A stretch of DNA of 64,000 nucleotides, taken from assembly GCA_029961685.1 (NCBI GenBank), contig JARWKL010000015.1, positions 23,281,220 to 23,345,219 of the forward strand, in the 5' to 3' direction. Position numbers and translations under genes: made by a program. Positions 24,241-35,604 of this stretch are shown one piece after another (the stretch's first letter is position 1; each line of letters opens with the position of its first letter). Origin of the DNA: Aristolochia californica. Taxonomy: Eukaryota; Streptophyta; Magnoliopsida; Piperales; Aristolochiaceae. The notes under the pieces were generated by a model. It was not told where the DNA came from. It was given only the letters and a program-made list of their open reading frames with translations, and did not search any database.

Positions 24241-25545
24241 AATCAAAAGTAGACACATCATTCAATTAAGAAATCTTAACTTTGAAGGTACAGGTGTAGT
24301 TTACATTTCCTTTCTTGTGAAGGAAATTACTAAAGAAGTCCACCCATTAATCAAATTTTAGTATGCTTCTGATGAGGATGCACCAAAGGTAGCACACATT
24401 GGAAGAACTTAGATAGTATGAGGAGGAAAACGCATATAGTTTACATACTTGAGCAAAACATATAGAACTAGTAGGATTTCCACAAGTGTTAGTCACACAA
24501 AAGCTAATCATACACTAGAGGAAATTTAGATTGTGGAGGCCTCACATAATTTGGGTGTAGACATGCACCAAAGGGAGGTTCCAGCCGCACGGAGAACCAA
24601 AGATACTTTAGTAGCATTTCCCCCAAATATTGGACACCTTACAGAATAACTACTGGCACATTGGAAGAAATTCAGATTGTAGATGCCTCATGTAATTTGG
24701 ATGAGAACGCACTCCATGCGAAGGTGTCAGCCGCAGAGCAGTGAAAAGTGAAGACAACACATTTGCTCTCACTGCTCTGCAGCTGACACCTTCGCATGGA
24801 GTGAGCAAATGTGCTGCGGCTGACACCTTCGCGTGGAGTGCGTTCTCATCCAAATTACATGAGGCATCAGCAGGCAGAAACAACGAGAAAACGCAAGCAA
24901 GCAACGATTAACCTGTTTCAGATTGAAATCGATTGTCCAGTCTATCCGATTCCAGAAGTCCCAATCTCCTTAACAATCATTTAAGATCAGAATTACCACA
25001 ACTTAACCGAAAAGAGATTGGAGCGACGGATAAGCGAACCGACTAGAGAACATAGGTTGACAGAAACCATCAGGATTCTCAAATATAGCAAGGAAAACTA
25101 ACAAAGTTTCTCTTGCTAAGTAACCGCCCTCGTTACGTCGGCCAGCCGGCTAGCAAATCATCCCCTTCCACCTCAAAGTTTTACATAGTTATAAAGTTCG
25201 CAACCCCAGCGACGAGCAATAACAAAGCCCTTACTCAGTAGTCACGCAAAAGAACAACAAAACAGAATCAGATGTAGAAACCAAGATATTCACAAACCAG
25301 TAGCAGCCACACCCATGTTGAGAAAAATCAGTGAAATGAAAGAAGACCCAACACGAAAAAAAAACACCAAAAAACAGTTCTCTTTGAATATCATAGTCCC
25401 AAAAGAATGATCTGATAGACAACATCCGAGAAGAGAAGAGAAGAGAAGAGGAGTTCATAGAAACCCATGAAGAACTTTACCTGCTAGACAGCCGACGGAG
25501 GGGAGAGAGAGAGGGGGGAAGACGCAAGAGACTACAACTCGTGCT
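23906..25545 (-). promoter_or_regulatory. 5' leader of the kinase gene, probably with a 1.5-kb intron
   Basis: Just upstream of the ATG there is a possible acceptor (gctag/atcagc near 23971), and at 25480 a strong donor (agcag/gtaaag). The donor follows a CT-rich stretch (25490-25530) typical of plant 5' UTRs. I infer a first non-coding exon ending at 25481 and a long 5'-UTR intron. That intron contains a (GA)n run at 24207-24237 and the hairpin at 24682-24868. Confidence 0.4.
24682..24868. repeat. Near-perfect 55-bp inverted repeat with a structured loop
   Basis: The arm 24682-24736 (starts gatgcctcatgtaatttg) is the reverse complement of 24814-24868 at 54 of 55 positions. The 77-bp loop holds a second inverted repeat (gcagagcagtga near 24733 with tcactgctctgc near 24769). 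It also holds another copy of the 'ctgacaccttcgc' arm sequence. A looser direct copy of the left arm lies at about 24520-24590. It could be a foldback transposon or the source of a hairpin RNA. Its function is unknown. Confidence 0.85.
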
Positions 25546-25562
25546 ACTAAGGGCAGGCATCT

Positions 25563-27043
25563 GTATTAAAGGGTATTATAATAAATTTACCAAATTTTAA
25601 TAATATTAAAAAAATAATCGACTTCGAAACTTACTATAAAAAATTCATAACTTTGACCGCGGCAATATGGCAAGATGCACGTCAGCTTTGACTTTTGTAG
25701 TGCCACATCAGCAATCAAAAAATTAAACACCATGTCACCTAACAAATCCTCACATCACCATGTCATCAAACATGAGTGCACTATTCATCATAACACATAA
25801 TCAATGTGCCGTATCAGTACTCCACGTCAGCATATGTATTTTAGCTCTTTTTCCTTTTGTTATTTATTTAACTTCTTTTGTAATTTTAAAAATATTAATT
25901 TCTGTTTTAAAAATCTTACCTATTTCATTACTTTATATTTAATATAAAATTTGATTATTAATTATTTTAAATGTAATTAATACCTGACATTATCGATGTA
26001 ATATATTATTTAATTTATACAATATTTAAAAAAATGTTTTAAAAAAATATTTATTGGTACATATTTTATTACCTTATTTTTTAATAAATTATATTTTTTA
26101 TATTAATTAGTTAAAAAACATATTCTAATCTATTTAACACATTTTATTATTGATTTAAGATATTTAAAAAAAATTAAAATTTTATTTTTAAATTTTTTTC
26201 TCGATTCTTGTTTTATTATCTTTTATTAATTTTTATAACATATAATTTTTTTATAATAAAACATGTATCGATAAATAAGATTTTTGAAAACTACAATAAA
26301 TTCTTATAATATATTTTTAAATTTATAAAATATCTTAAATTGATAATGAAAGGTGTTAATTACATTAAAAAAAATTTAAATAATTAATATTTTATTATAA
26401 TAAATAGAAGGTAATGAAATTTGTACCAATAAATAACATTTTTTGAAACTAAAATATTTTTTAAATTAAAAATATCTTAAATAGATAATTAAAGGTGTGT
26501 TAAATAGGTAAGAATATGAATTTTTAATTAATTAATATAAAAATATTATTATAAAAAATAAGGTAATAAAATATGTACCAACAAATAAAAAATTTAAAAT
26601 TTTAAAAATATTATAGTAAATTAAATAATATCTTAAATCAATAATGTAAAGTATTAATTACATTAAAAATTAATAAATAATACAAAAAATATTTTTATTA
26701 TATTAAATAGAAGGTAATGAAATATATGAGATTTTTAAAAATAAAAATTAATATTTTTTTATATTACAAAAAAACTTAAATCAATAATGAAAAAAATAAA
26801 AAATAAAATGCTAATATGAAGTGCCGATGCGCACATGATGATGTGGCATATACATGTTTGATGATGATATGGCACTGTGATTATGTATTAGGTGACATAA
26901 CGTAAATTCCTTCGTTTACTCATGTGGTGTGATGATATGGCACCACATAAGCCGTTCTGTGTCGTCTTGCCAAAGTTTGTTATTTTTATTAATATTTATT
27001 AAAAAATGGGTAATTTTAATAAAATTCTAAATATTAAATGGGA
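25563..27043. mobile_element. AT-rich foldback DNA transposon, non-autonomous
   Basis: The ends are imperfect inverted repeats: 'gtattaaagggtattataat' at the left, and at the right a sequence whose complement reads 'cccatttaatatttagaatt'. Long arms are also inverted. For example 26052-26085 ('ttggtacatattttattacc') is matched in reverse by 26565-26584. The left 'gtgccacatcagc' (25701) is matched by 'gatgtggca' near 26845. The same motifs form the element at 5818-6930. No transposase is present. The superfamily is uncertain; a MULE-like element is possible. I could not fix a target-site duplication. Confidence 0.6.
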
Positions 27044-28455
27044 GAAATTATATCGATTGCCAACGCGGCTGGTATGGAGAAACCGATGAGAGAGGAGAGA
27101 GAAACGGGAGTCTAGTAAGGACGGTACGGGCTTTCAATTTTCCACGTGGGACTTGCCGGTGTTTTTCTCTGGCGTTCTCCAATTTGGCAAATTTCCTTTC
27201 GGACAAATAAACCCAAATCATTATGTTGAATCCCAAGTCGATACGCAAAGGTTGCAACCATGACCAGCAGCCGTTAGGTCAAGTTGACAAAATAATAGAC
27301 GGTCGCGAATATAACACATCATATGGAGTTGTTGCTTAGGCTGACTGGAAGACCACCTGTATTTTATATTCAACTTTCCTACACACTAGTTCACACTTGT
27401 CTCTCCACTTCCGTCGACTCCTGTCCCATTGAACCTGTCAATCAAAAGTTCCTTCCGTATGAAATCGTTCACTGATAACCACGTGAAAGGACTGCAGATT
27501 GGAGAGAGAGGGAATGGAAGAGTCCGAGAAGATTCATGACGGAGGAAACCGCCACGCCTGCGCGATATGCATTCAGCCAAACACGGAATCGAAGACTTTT
27601 TTTGTTGCTGTGAGCCTGCACCGGATAAATTCTTTGTAGAAAAATTCAAAGCTTTATCGGGCAGGGTCATGGCTACTGCAGTCACTTGGGGGCTCTGTTA
27701 AAGAGGATGCAGAAAGCTGCTTTCTGATTACATATTAGAAACTCTCGACGTACCATACTTAAAAACTTATATTATAGACCAATCTCCAGATATTATAACC
27801 CAAAACATATTTCAACTACATACATCTCAATAGCCAGCTTTAATACACAGGAAAAATGAGATGGTCCTCGCTTCAGCAGGTTTTACTGGTGTCCATGTCT
27901 TCTCTCCATGAGGTTGCTCACCTCTGCTAAGGCGAGCTGTTTCTTGCATATGCCCAAAACCTGTAATAAAAATATGCACACCATTACTAGATTTCTTTAA
28001 AAGACCTATCAGGTCCTCTAACAAACAGTAGAAATAGAATGAACAAAAACAAACAACAACTTCCTTCACAGTTGAGGACACCAAAGTATCTCAAGACAAC
28101 TAGCATCTTTTCTCCAACATTTTAAGTCACTAAGACCATATTGATCATGTACAACCACTATTACTGAGTGAAATAAGTACAGATTGCAGATTGCAAGATT
28201 TGAGTGATTAAAACATGAAACCAATATTAGAATCTGAAGATGATGGGTATCTACTTTCTGAGGAGTCTATTGCAGATGTATGCTTTTCTACAAACCAAAT
28301 CTGGTGAACTGTCAACGAAAAATACAGTTCGAAAATATTAATGCAGATGTATGTTAACCAGATCAGATGTACCAATTCGTTAATCAAAACTTTGGAACTT
28401 TTGAAGAACTCGTTCAAGGAGATGATGCACTAACCTTGAAAACATATCAACGGGA
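27044..28455. other. Spacer downstream of the helicase gene
   Basis: The part nearest 28455 is probably helicase 3' UTR. A minus-strand open frame at 27386-27685 (99 residues) has no recognised domain and is not called. Nothing else stands out. Confidence 0.35.
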
Positions 28456-30677
28456 TCACTTGTCAGATCCAAAACCATCATCAGTACTGTCTAAACCAAA
28501 ACTACCAGATCGGCTTTTACCAGACCCCTTTGAAACAGAGCCACCAGAACGGTTTCCACTGCTAAAACCACCTGAACCAAAATCTACAAAAGTACCACCT
28601 GATTGCTCAGATCCTGATTCACCAAAACCCCCAGGTTGCCTTGAGCCATAGCCACCAAAGCCCCCAGAATGGCCAAAGCTGGATGCACCACCATCATTGC
28701 CACCAGTGCGACCAAAGCCAGATGCTCCACCATCATTGCTACCAGATCGGCCAAAGCTGGATGCACCACCATCATTGCCACCAGTGCGACCAAAGCCAGA
28801 TGCTCCACCATCATTGCTACCAGATCGGCCAAAGCTGGATGCACCACCAAAGCCACCAGAGCGGCCAAAGCTGGATGCACCACCATCATTGCCACCAGTG
28901 CGACCAAAGCCAGATGCTCCACCATCATTGCTACCAGATCGGCCAAAGCTGGATGCACCACCATCATTGCCACCAGTGCGACCAAAGCCAGATGCTCCAC
29001 CATCATTGCTACCAGATCGGCCAAAGCTGGATGCACCACCAAAGCCACCAGAGCGGCCAAACCCAGAACTACCACCATCATTGCTACCAGATCGGCCAAA
29101 GCTGGATGCACCACCAAAGCCACCAGAGCGGCCAAACCCAGAACTACTACCATCATTGCTACCAGATCGGCCAAAGCTGGATGCACCACCAAAGCCACCA
29201 GAGCTGCCAAACCCAGAACTACCACCATCATTGCTACCAGATCGGCCAAAGCTGGATGCACCACCAAAGCCACCAGAGCGGCCAAACCCAGAACTACCAC
29301 CACCAAAGCCACCAGAACGACCAAACCCAGAGTCACCAAAACTGCCACGCCCAGAGCTGGATCCACCAAAGGACCCAAACCGGCCTGAACCAGATTCCCC
29401 ATATCTACCAGCACCAGATCGGCCAAAACCTGAATCACTCATACGACCACCTCCAAGCCTTCCTCCCATGTCAGCAAACATGTCACGACCTCCATCTTCA
29501 ACGACAATTTTAGGGAGCTGGTCACATGCAAAATTACACTTACCAATTAACAACATCTCACCAACACCACAAACACTCATAAAGTGCTACAAAGAAGGCA
29601 CTATACAATGAATACCGACATAAATGTAAATAAGCACATCATAAGTGAAAATAACAAATAGTTTAAAGAGAAGTAAAAGTAGAACAATGCTGCAAAAGAA
29701 CATAATACATGAATGGAAATTATGAGCATCTAACCAAGCTATTAGAAGGTCATCATCACATAAAAAAAAAATTCTGTTCTATTCTGAAACAAGTATAACA
29801 TTAAGTAAGAGCACAAGGAAAGCTGCTAAAGAATTCACTCGTTCTCTCCTAAGCATAAAAAAGATTAGCAAAGAACTCAGGAAAAGAGCTTTATTTTGCT
29901 TTGTCTAGAGAAGAAGAAATCTGAGACAAGGAAATATGATGTCATCTCTAATATCAACTTCAGATTTAAATTAAAAAAAAGATTTATATGTCGTCATGTT
30001 TTCCAAAAACAAACATTCAAAGATAGAAAGCCAATCTTAACACCATTGATGCATCTGACCGATGGAAAAAAATTACAGATCCACAATAATGGCATCCACA
30101 ACACTTAAAATGTTTCATAAAGAACAAATAGGCGATCAACCGAACAGCTACCTCTGTAAACCTGCATCCTACATCCCGTTCAAGCATTTTAACATTCCTG
30201 GTTTGCTGATCTGTGTAAATGAGGATAGCAGTCCCTTTCTTACCAGCCCGTCCTGTTCGGCCAGATCTATGAACAAAGAGCTCAGAAGAGGATGGGAGCT
30301 CATAATGCACCACCTGAAAGTTGGTGAAAAGGCAAACGGTATATAAAATTGAGGGCACATAAAGAATCCAGAAAAGATAACAACAAAAATTGAGATAAGC
30401 ACCGTGAAGGACAAAAAACAAAATCCTTACCAAGTCAACATTAGGTATATCTAGCCCACGAGCAGCAACATCAGTAGCTACTAAGATATTGAAACGACCA
30501 TCTCGAAAACTTGACAGTGTCCTTTCCCTCTGATTCTGTGAGATGTCCCCATGCAAAGCCTCACATGGGTAATTGCGACCCATGGCATAAGCCAACCGAT
30601 CAGCATCACGTTTTGTTTGAGTGAAAACAATGCATTTCCCTCCATTTGCATGCTCCTGAGATACCAAAAAATCCCTT

Positions 30678-30716
<39 letters not shown>

Positions 30717-31679
30717 CTGAAGGCTAGCTATGTATCAAATGTACAAGCACATAAAACTTTTCTTTTCTGAATAAGAAAATAAAGAAAAGAAAAACATCTT
30801 AGTAACATCAAAATCCAAAAAACAGAAGCATGACATATTGCAGACAAAAAAAACAAAGAAAGTCATATGTACAAACACAGAAAGCTTTTCTTTCCTAAGA
30901 TGAAAAAAAAAAGGGAAAGCATTATCTTAATAACATCAAAATCCGAACAAGAGCATTATATGATGTAGCCAAAAAGAACAGACAAAGGATCTTACTGTTA
31001 TCAGGGGTCCAAGGATAGACGGTTTCCCATACATGTCGGATGTGATTGAAAATAGAGAAATACCTTCCGCCAGCTTTTGATCATTTTCCCCAACCTTTTC
31101 AAGACATTTCCAAAAATATTAGTGCAACAGAAATTTAATGTCTAAGTTACAATCATTTTTTTTCACATTCAAATGTTGCACGCAACCAGCATTATAGATT
31201 TTTTTTTAAAAGCCACAAATATAAACCAGTCGAATAGTCAAGTTGAAGGTCAATAGGAATCAGGAACATATGTAGAATTTTTAAACAGATCTTACAAGGC
31301 ATTAACTGAAAAATCACCTGATATGGGGCATTTTGTTTTATTCAATTGGTATACCCTGAATGGTTGCCAAAAGTGATTTTTGTACTACATTTCCCAAATA
31401 GGAGGATATTATATGGTCAGTTAAAAATTCATCTTTTAGAACAAAAGAGTTTTAAAAGAAAGCTAAACACAGATGCTTTACCCTTTAGTAATTTCAGTGT
31501 TCTCCCTAAACTCTTATAATGTATTGAACCTGTGAAGACTATAAAGATATCTCACAGTAAAGAAGACACTAAAACAAAAATGTTTTCATCAAAGTTTTAG
31601 CTTCGTTAAAAAAAATTTATATCTCCTGCTGCAAAGTATAGAACACCTATCATGTATCTCACATTTTATTAACACCCAC

Positions 31680-31718
<39 letters not shown>

Positions 31719-33244
31719 TCTTTTGTTAAAGGAAATTACTCTCTCTCACCTCTCCAACAAAATGATAAAGGGTAAAGCTACAATACCAAAAATCATTACT
31801 CTTGCCCCTGAATTTTTTGCCAAAAAAGGGGTGAAAGATGCTCCTGTTAATATTTAGCTTAAAAAGTATAAAATGGAGAGAAGTGGTTCACCTCCCATGA
31901 GTACAGGGGGACAAGTGAACATAGGACCTGACTGGCTACAGAATGTATTTAAAAAGATCAAAAGAATTAAATTCTAATTAAAAGTTACAAAAAATAAAAA
32001 CAGTATATTAGCTATACTCACAAGGTCAATAGTTAATGGATCCTTTAGATAGTTCCTTGATATATTTCTGATCCAGCTTGGCATTGTAGCTGAGAACATC
32101 ATGCTGTGACGCTTAGAAGGCAATTTCTCTAATATAATTTCGACATCCTCAGCAAACCCAACTGCAAGCATTTGATCAGCCTCGTCTAGGACAACAGACT
32201 GAACCTCTGATAAATTCAATGCGCCTCTCTTTATCAAATCAATGACACGTCCTGGAGTACCAACAATGACATCAACACCATAATCAAGCACACTCATTTG
32301 TTGATTTATGGAAACCCCACCATAAACACAAAGTGTGTCTAAACTAGGAGCAGATTCTTTGAACTCTTTCTCGACTTGACGAGCAAGTTCTCGTGTTGGA
32401 GCCAACACAAGGGCCAAAGGGTTCCTTCCACGTCTGGACAGATATGAAAAAGTTAACTTGTTTAAATTTACAACCTAAATATTAATTAGATGACACGATC
32501 ACACATACATACCCATGCTTTGCATTAAATCTGATAATGTTGTCCATTATAGGAATTCCAAATGCAAGAGTTTTTCCTGTCCCTGTTTTGGCTCGACCAA
32601 TCATATCACGCCCTTGCATTGCAGGTTCCAATACAGCTCGCTATGCAACATTTAAAATTCAAAAAAAAAATAATAAAAGAGACAAATTGCACATCGAAAG
32701 TTTCTTGACAACAAAATCAAAGACCCGATGTACATGACTCACCACAATGAAACTTAAACCTTGTGCAGCAATAGGACCAAATTTTAATTCACGTAGACAC
32801 TAACGTAATAACTTAATACCTATAGTAAATGAATAAAATACTTACCTGGATTGGAAAAAGCTTTGTGATTCCCTTTTTCGCTAGAGCCGAAACAATTTCT
32901 TCGGCAATCCCAAGTTTTGCGATCTCAAGTCCATCGTCACTCTCACCACCAGATTTCTTACCAGGAACCTTTTCTTCATCCGAAAAATCATCTACAGCAT
33001 ATTCTGCCCGCAGAGTATCTGAAGCACGAAATCCCAGCGGAGAAGTGGAAAAGTGGAAATTTTTATGACTAAAACCGAATCCGAACTTCTCAGCTGTTCC
33101 GGCAAAAGTCAACGGAGGTACTTCGGTAAGGAATACTGGAGACTTTATAACCGGAGTGGACAAGAAGGCTTCACCGTAGGCCAAAGCCACTAGGGTTTGC
33201 TTTGACGCCACCGCGGAGGCGGACTTCCGAAATAGGAAATTCAT
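28456..33244 (-). CDS. Mitochondrial DEAD-box RNA helicase (PMH / RH9-RH53 type), 7 exons
   Basis: Exons: 32846-33244, 32513-32640, 32022-32433, 30996-31094, 30431-30655, 30152-30313, 28456-29517, all GT-AG, giving 828 residues. The N-terminus ([15 protein letters not shown]) is rich in basic and hydroxyl residues and lacks acid, as expected for mitochondrial import. Helicase motifs are in order: Q motif ending at residue 133, motif I AKTGTGKT (150-157), PTRELA (188-193), DEAD (259-262), SAT (290-292), ARGLD in exon 5 and HRSGRTGR (436-443). All catalytic residues are present. The family helps fold group II introns in plant mitochondria, which is knowledge of relatives. The last exon encodes a Gly/Ser/Phe/Arg tail of over 300 residues with 13- and 12-residue repeats. 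The close relatives I know total roughly 600-650 residues, so this tail is expanded. Confidence 0.93.
28670..29310. repeat. Coding minisatellite (39/36-bp units) in the helicase tail
   Basis: On the plus strand, units beginning 'ccaaagctggatgcaccacc' or 'ccaaagccagatgctccacc' repeat about every 39 bp, interspersed with 36-bp units. They translate on the minus strand as variants of [26 protein letters not shown] and [12 protein letters not shown]. All unit lengths are multiples of three, so the frame survives gain or loss of units. Blocks of two or more units are themselves repeated almost identically, which points to recent expansion. Confidence 0.9.
30681..30714. repeat. (GA)n microsatellite in helicase intron 4
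   Basis: A pure run of 17 GA units lies about 25 bp on the 5' side of exon 5, between the branch region and the acceptor. On the transcribed strand it reads as a CT-rich tract, so it may serve as the polypyrimidine tract. Confidence 0.8.
31681..31717. repeat. 37-bp poly-C tract in helicase intron 3
   Basis: This is an uninterrupted run of 37 C on the plus strand (poly-G in the pre-mRNA). Such a tract can form G-quadruplex or i-motif DNA. Its length may also be inexact because of sequencing or assembly error. Confidence 0.75.
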
Positions 33245-34090
33245 CGCGACGTAGGAAGAGAATTAAACCTTTAACTGTCAGGTGCAAGTAGAGGAAAGAG
33301 GGGAAGAAGGGGGGACGGCGAAGGTCGGTGCACCCAACGCAGAGAACCGTTTGGAGAGACCCTCGAGGAGAGGGATTTAGGAGAGACACTTGGTCGAGGG
33401 TTTATGAGAGATTTATTTGTGCCTTGCGACGCAGGGTTTAACGATAAGAAAAATGGTACCCGTCAGGTGGACTCTGTTTTTGGACACCAGCCCAGACCTG
33501 CCCGCGGCTTCTCTCAAGCTCTGTGCCTCACTCTGGGTTTTTTTACACGGTGGGATAACTAGGTTATTTTGTATACTATTTTACTAAATATGTATGGGTG
33601 AAAAATATTTGGCATATAATTACCTAGTTATTGAATAAAGATAGAGATAGTTTCATCATTTTTAACCCTTTTTATATATTTTTTAAAAATAATTTGCCCT
33701 TTTTATATCAAATATGACTTAATATTAATTACTAATTTATATAATAATTATTAATTTTTCTATTTGAAAATTTATTCATCCACCTATTTACAAGTAGGTA
33801 AACAAGAAAATAAAAGTATAGTTTACACTTTACCCATGTTGATTTGATTGGGTTCGTTAATTTCCCCTTTTTATTTTTATTTCCAAATTAAAATTATTAA
33901 AAAATTAATAGTAAATAACATAAACTAAATTATATGTTTAATGGTGGTCAATACCGGTTGAAATTGGTTCAGTAAACACTAATCACCTTATCAAGTTTTG
34001 ATGACATTGGCTTAAACTGGTTTAAAGATCTTCTTCTAGACATTTTCTAAGCTTAAAAAAGTGTCATCCACGAGCCACAAAACAATCTTG
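33245..34090. other. Helicase upstream region
   Basis: This lies between two divergent genes. The first 180 bp are GC-richer and probably hold the helicase promoter and 5' UTR, with 'agcccaga'- and 'ggtggacc'-like motifs but no clear TATA. From 33550 the sequence is AT-rich with no recognised feature. Confidence 0.35.
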
Positions 34091-35435
34091 GGGCTATTAG
34101 TGCACCCTGAGGGAAAGTGAAAGTGAAAGTGATTTCACTCTCACTTACTCAAAAGCGTTAGTGTGCACACATGATGGAAAATGAAAGTGAACGATCACTT
34201 GGTCCAGTGTAAAATGAGTGAAAGTGAATTCCAACCCTAAACCAAATTCATTTATTTTCACTAGCTGACTCGATGCTCTCTGTATCCTCTTCTCTCTCGA
34301 TGTTGCCTCTATCCTCCTCTCTCTCAACCCTCACTCTCTGCCGGTTGGCCGTGTTGTCATGCCCTCGACGCCGAACCCTCTTGCCGTTTCAAATCCTCTT
34401 GCTCTTCCTCCTTCGACGTTGGCTTTTCTTTCTTTCTTCAATTTCCCTCTTGCAATGACCAACCCCCTTCGATCTCCCTTTCTTTATCTGATTTCCCTCA
34501 TTTCGCCTCGATTTCCCTACAAAAATTTTCCCCATTTGGTTTCAATTTTCTCCTTTTGGCTTCGATTTCCTCCTTTTGGCTTCGATTTCCCTCTCTTCCT
34601 TCAATTTCCTTCTCTTATTTTATGTTTTTTATAATTAATTAAACTAATATTTTTTTTGTAATTATATTATTATTTTATAATACACTAAAATATATCTTAT
34701 GTTATTAATAAAATAAAATATTGATTAATTTATTATATTTATTACTGTTAATACTATATTAAATTAGTGAGTTAAGAATGATATTAAGATATTGTTAAAG
34801 TAAGAATTTGATCAAGTATCTAGACATAATAAAAGTATACATTTTTGTTTAAGTATTCTATTTTTATAATTAATTAAAATAATATATATTTTTAAATTAT
34901 ATTTTTTGTATTAATTTAATTAAACTACAATTTAGCTTAATATATTAATAAAATACTCTATTTAATTATTTATTATATTTATTACTATTTAATATTATAT
35001 TATATTAGTAATTTAAGAGTGATAATTAAGATATTATTAAAGTAAGAATTTGATAAAGTATCTAGATATTATAAAAGTATACATTTTTGTTAAGTATTAT
35101 ATTTTTTAATTAATTAAATTAATAATTTAGTTTTAACTCATAATTATTGTATTAATTTAGACTAAACTACAATCTATCTTAATTTATTAATAAAATGAAT
35201 TATTTAATTATTTATTATATTAATATATATTAATATTATATTAAATTAATTATTAAAAACTAACCATGTTTGTTTAGATTTATTAATTATTTAGGTATAT
35301 AATTTATTTAGATATATTATAAAAAATAACTCAATTTTCTTGTTTCCACTAAAATTACTTTTTAGTACACTTTACGTCGAAACACACTAAAAAGTGGTTT
35401 AACTTTCACTTTCAATTCTCCCCCTGACAAGACTT
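34091..35435. mobile_element. Harbinger-related non-autonomous element, copy 1
   Basis: It begins gggctattagtgcaccctga and continues with gaaagtgaaagtg and 'atttcactctcacttactca'. The element at 50309 starts almost identically. The right end has aactttcactttcaattc, an imperfect inverse of the start. The interior has a CT-rich 5' part (34270-34620) and an AT-rich 3' part. In the AT-rich part a unit of about 242 bp is duplicated (compare 34831 and 35073, 'aaaagtatacatttttgtt'). There is no coding capacity. The right boundary is approximate. Confidence 0.6.
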
Positions 35436-35604
35436 AAAACTACATGTGGTGCATCTCATCACATTAAATCCCCGAGCGATTAACGTGGACGTACAACAAC
35501 AGCCCATTACATCCAAGCTCGGAAGCTGAACTCCTGAACAAGTAGCATTTTGCTGCTGTTGTCTAAGCTCTTGGTAGAGCAGAGGCGACAAAGATTAGAC
35601 CGTT

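Noticed and set aside
28584..29611. Very long open frames on both strands over the helicase tail (up to about 300 codons, rich in His/Gln, Pro/Lys or Val/Leu)
   Set aside because: They are by-products of the 39/36-bp minisatellite, whose units are multiples of three. Only the Gly-rich minus frame continues the helicase exons.
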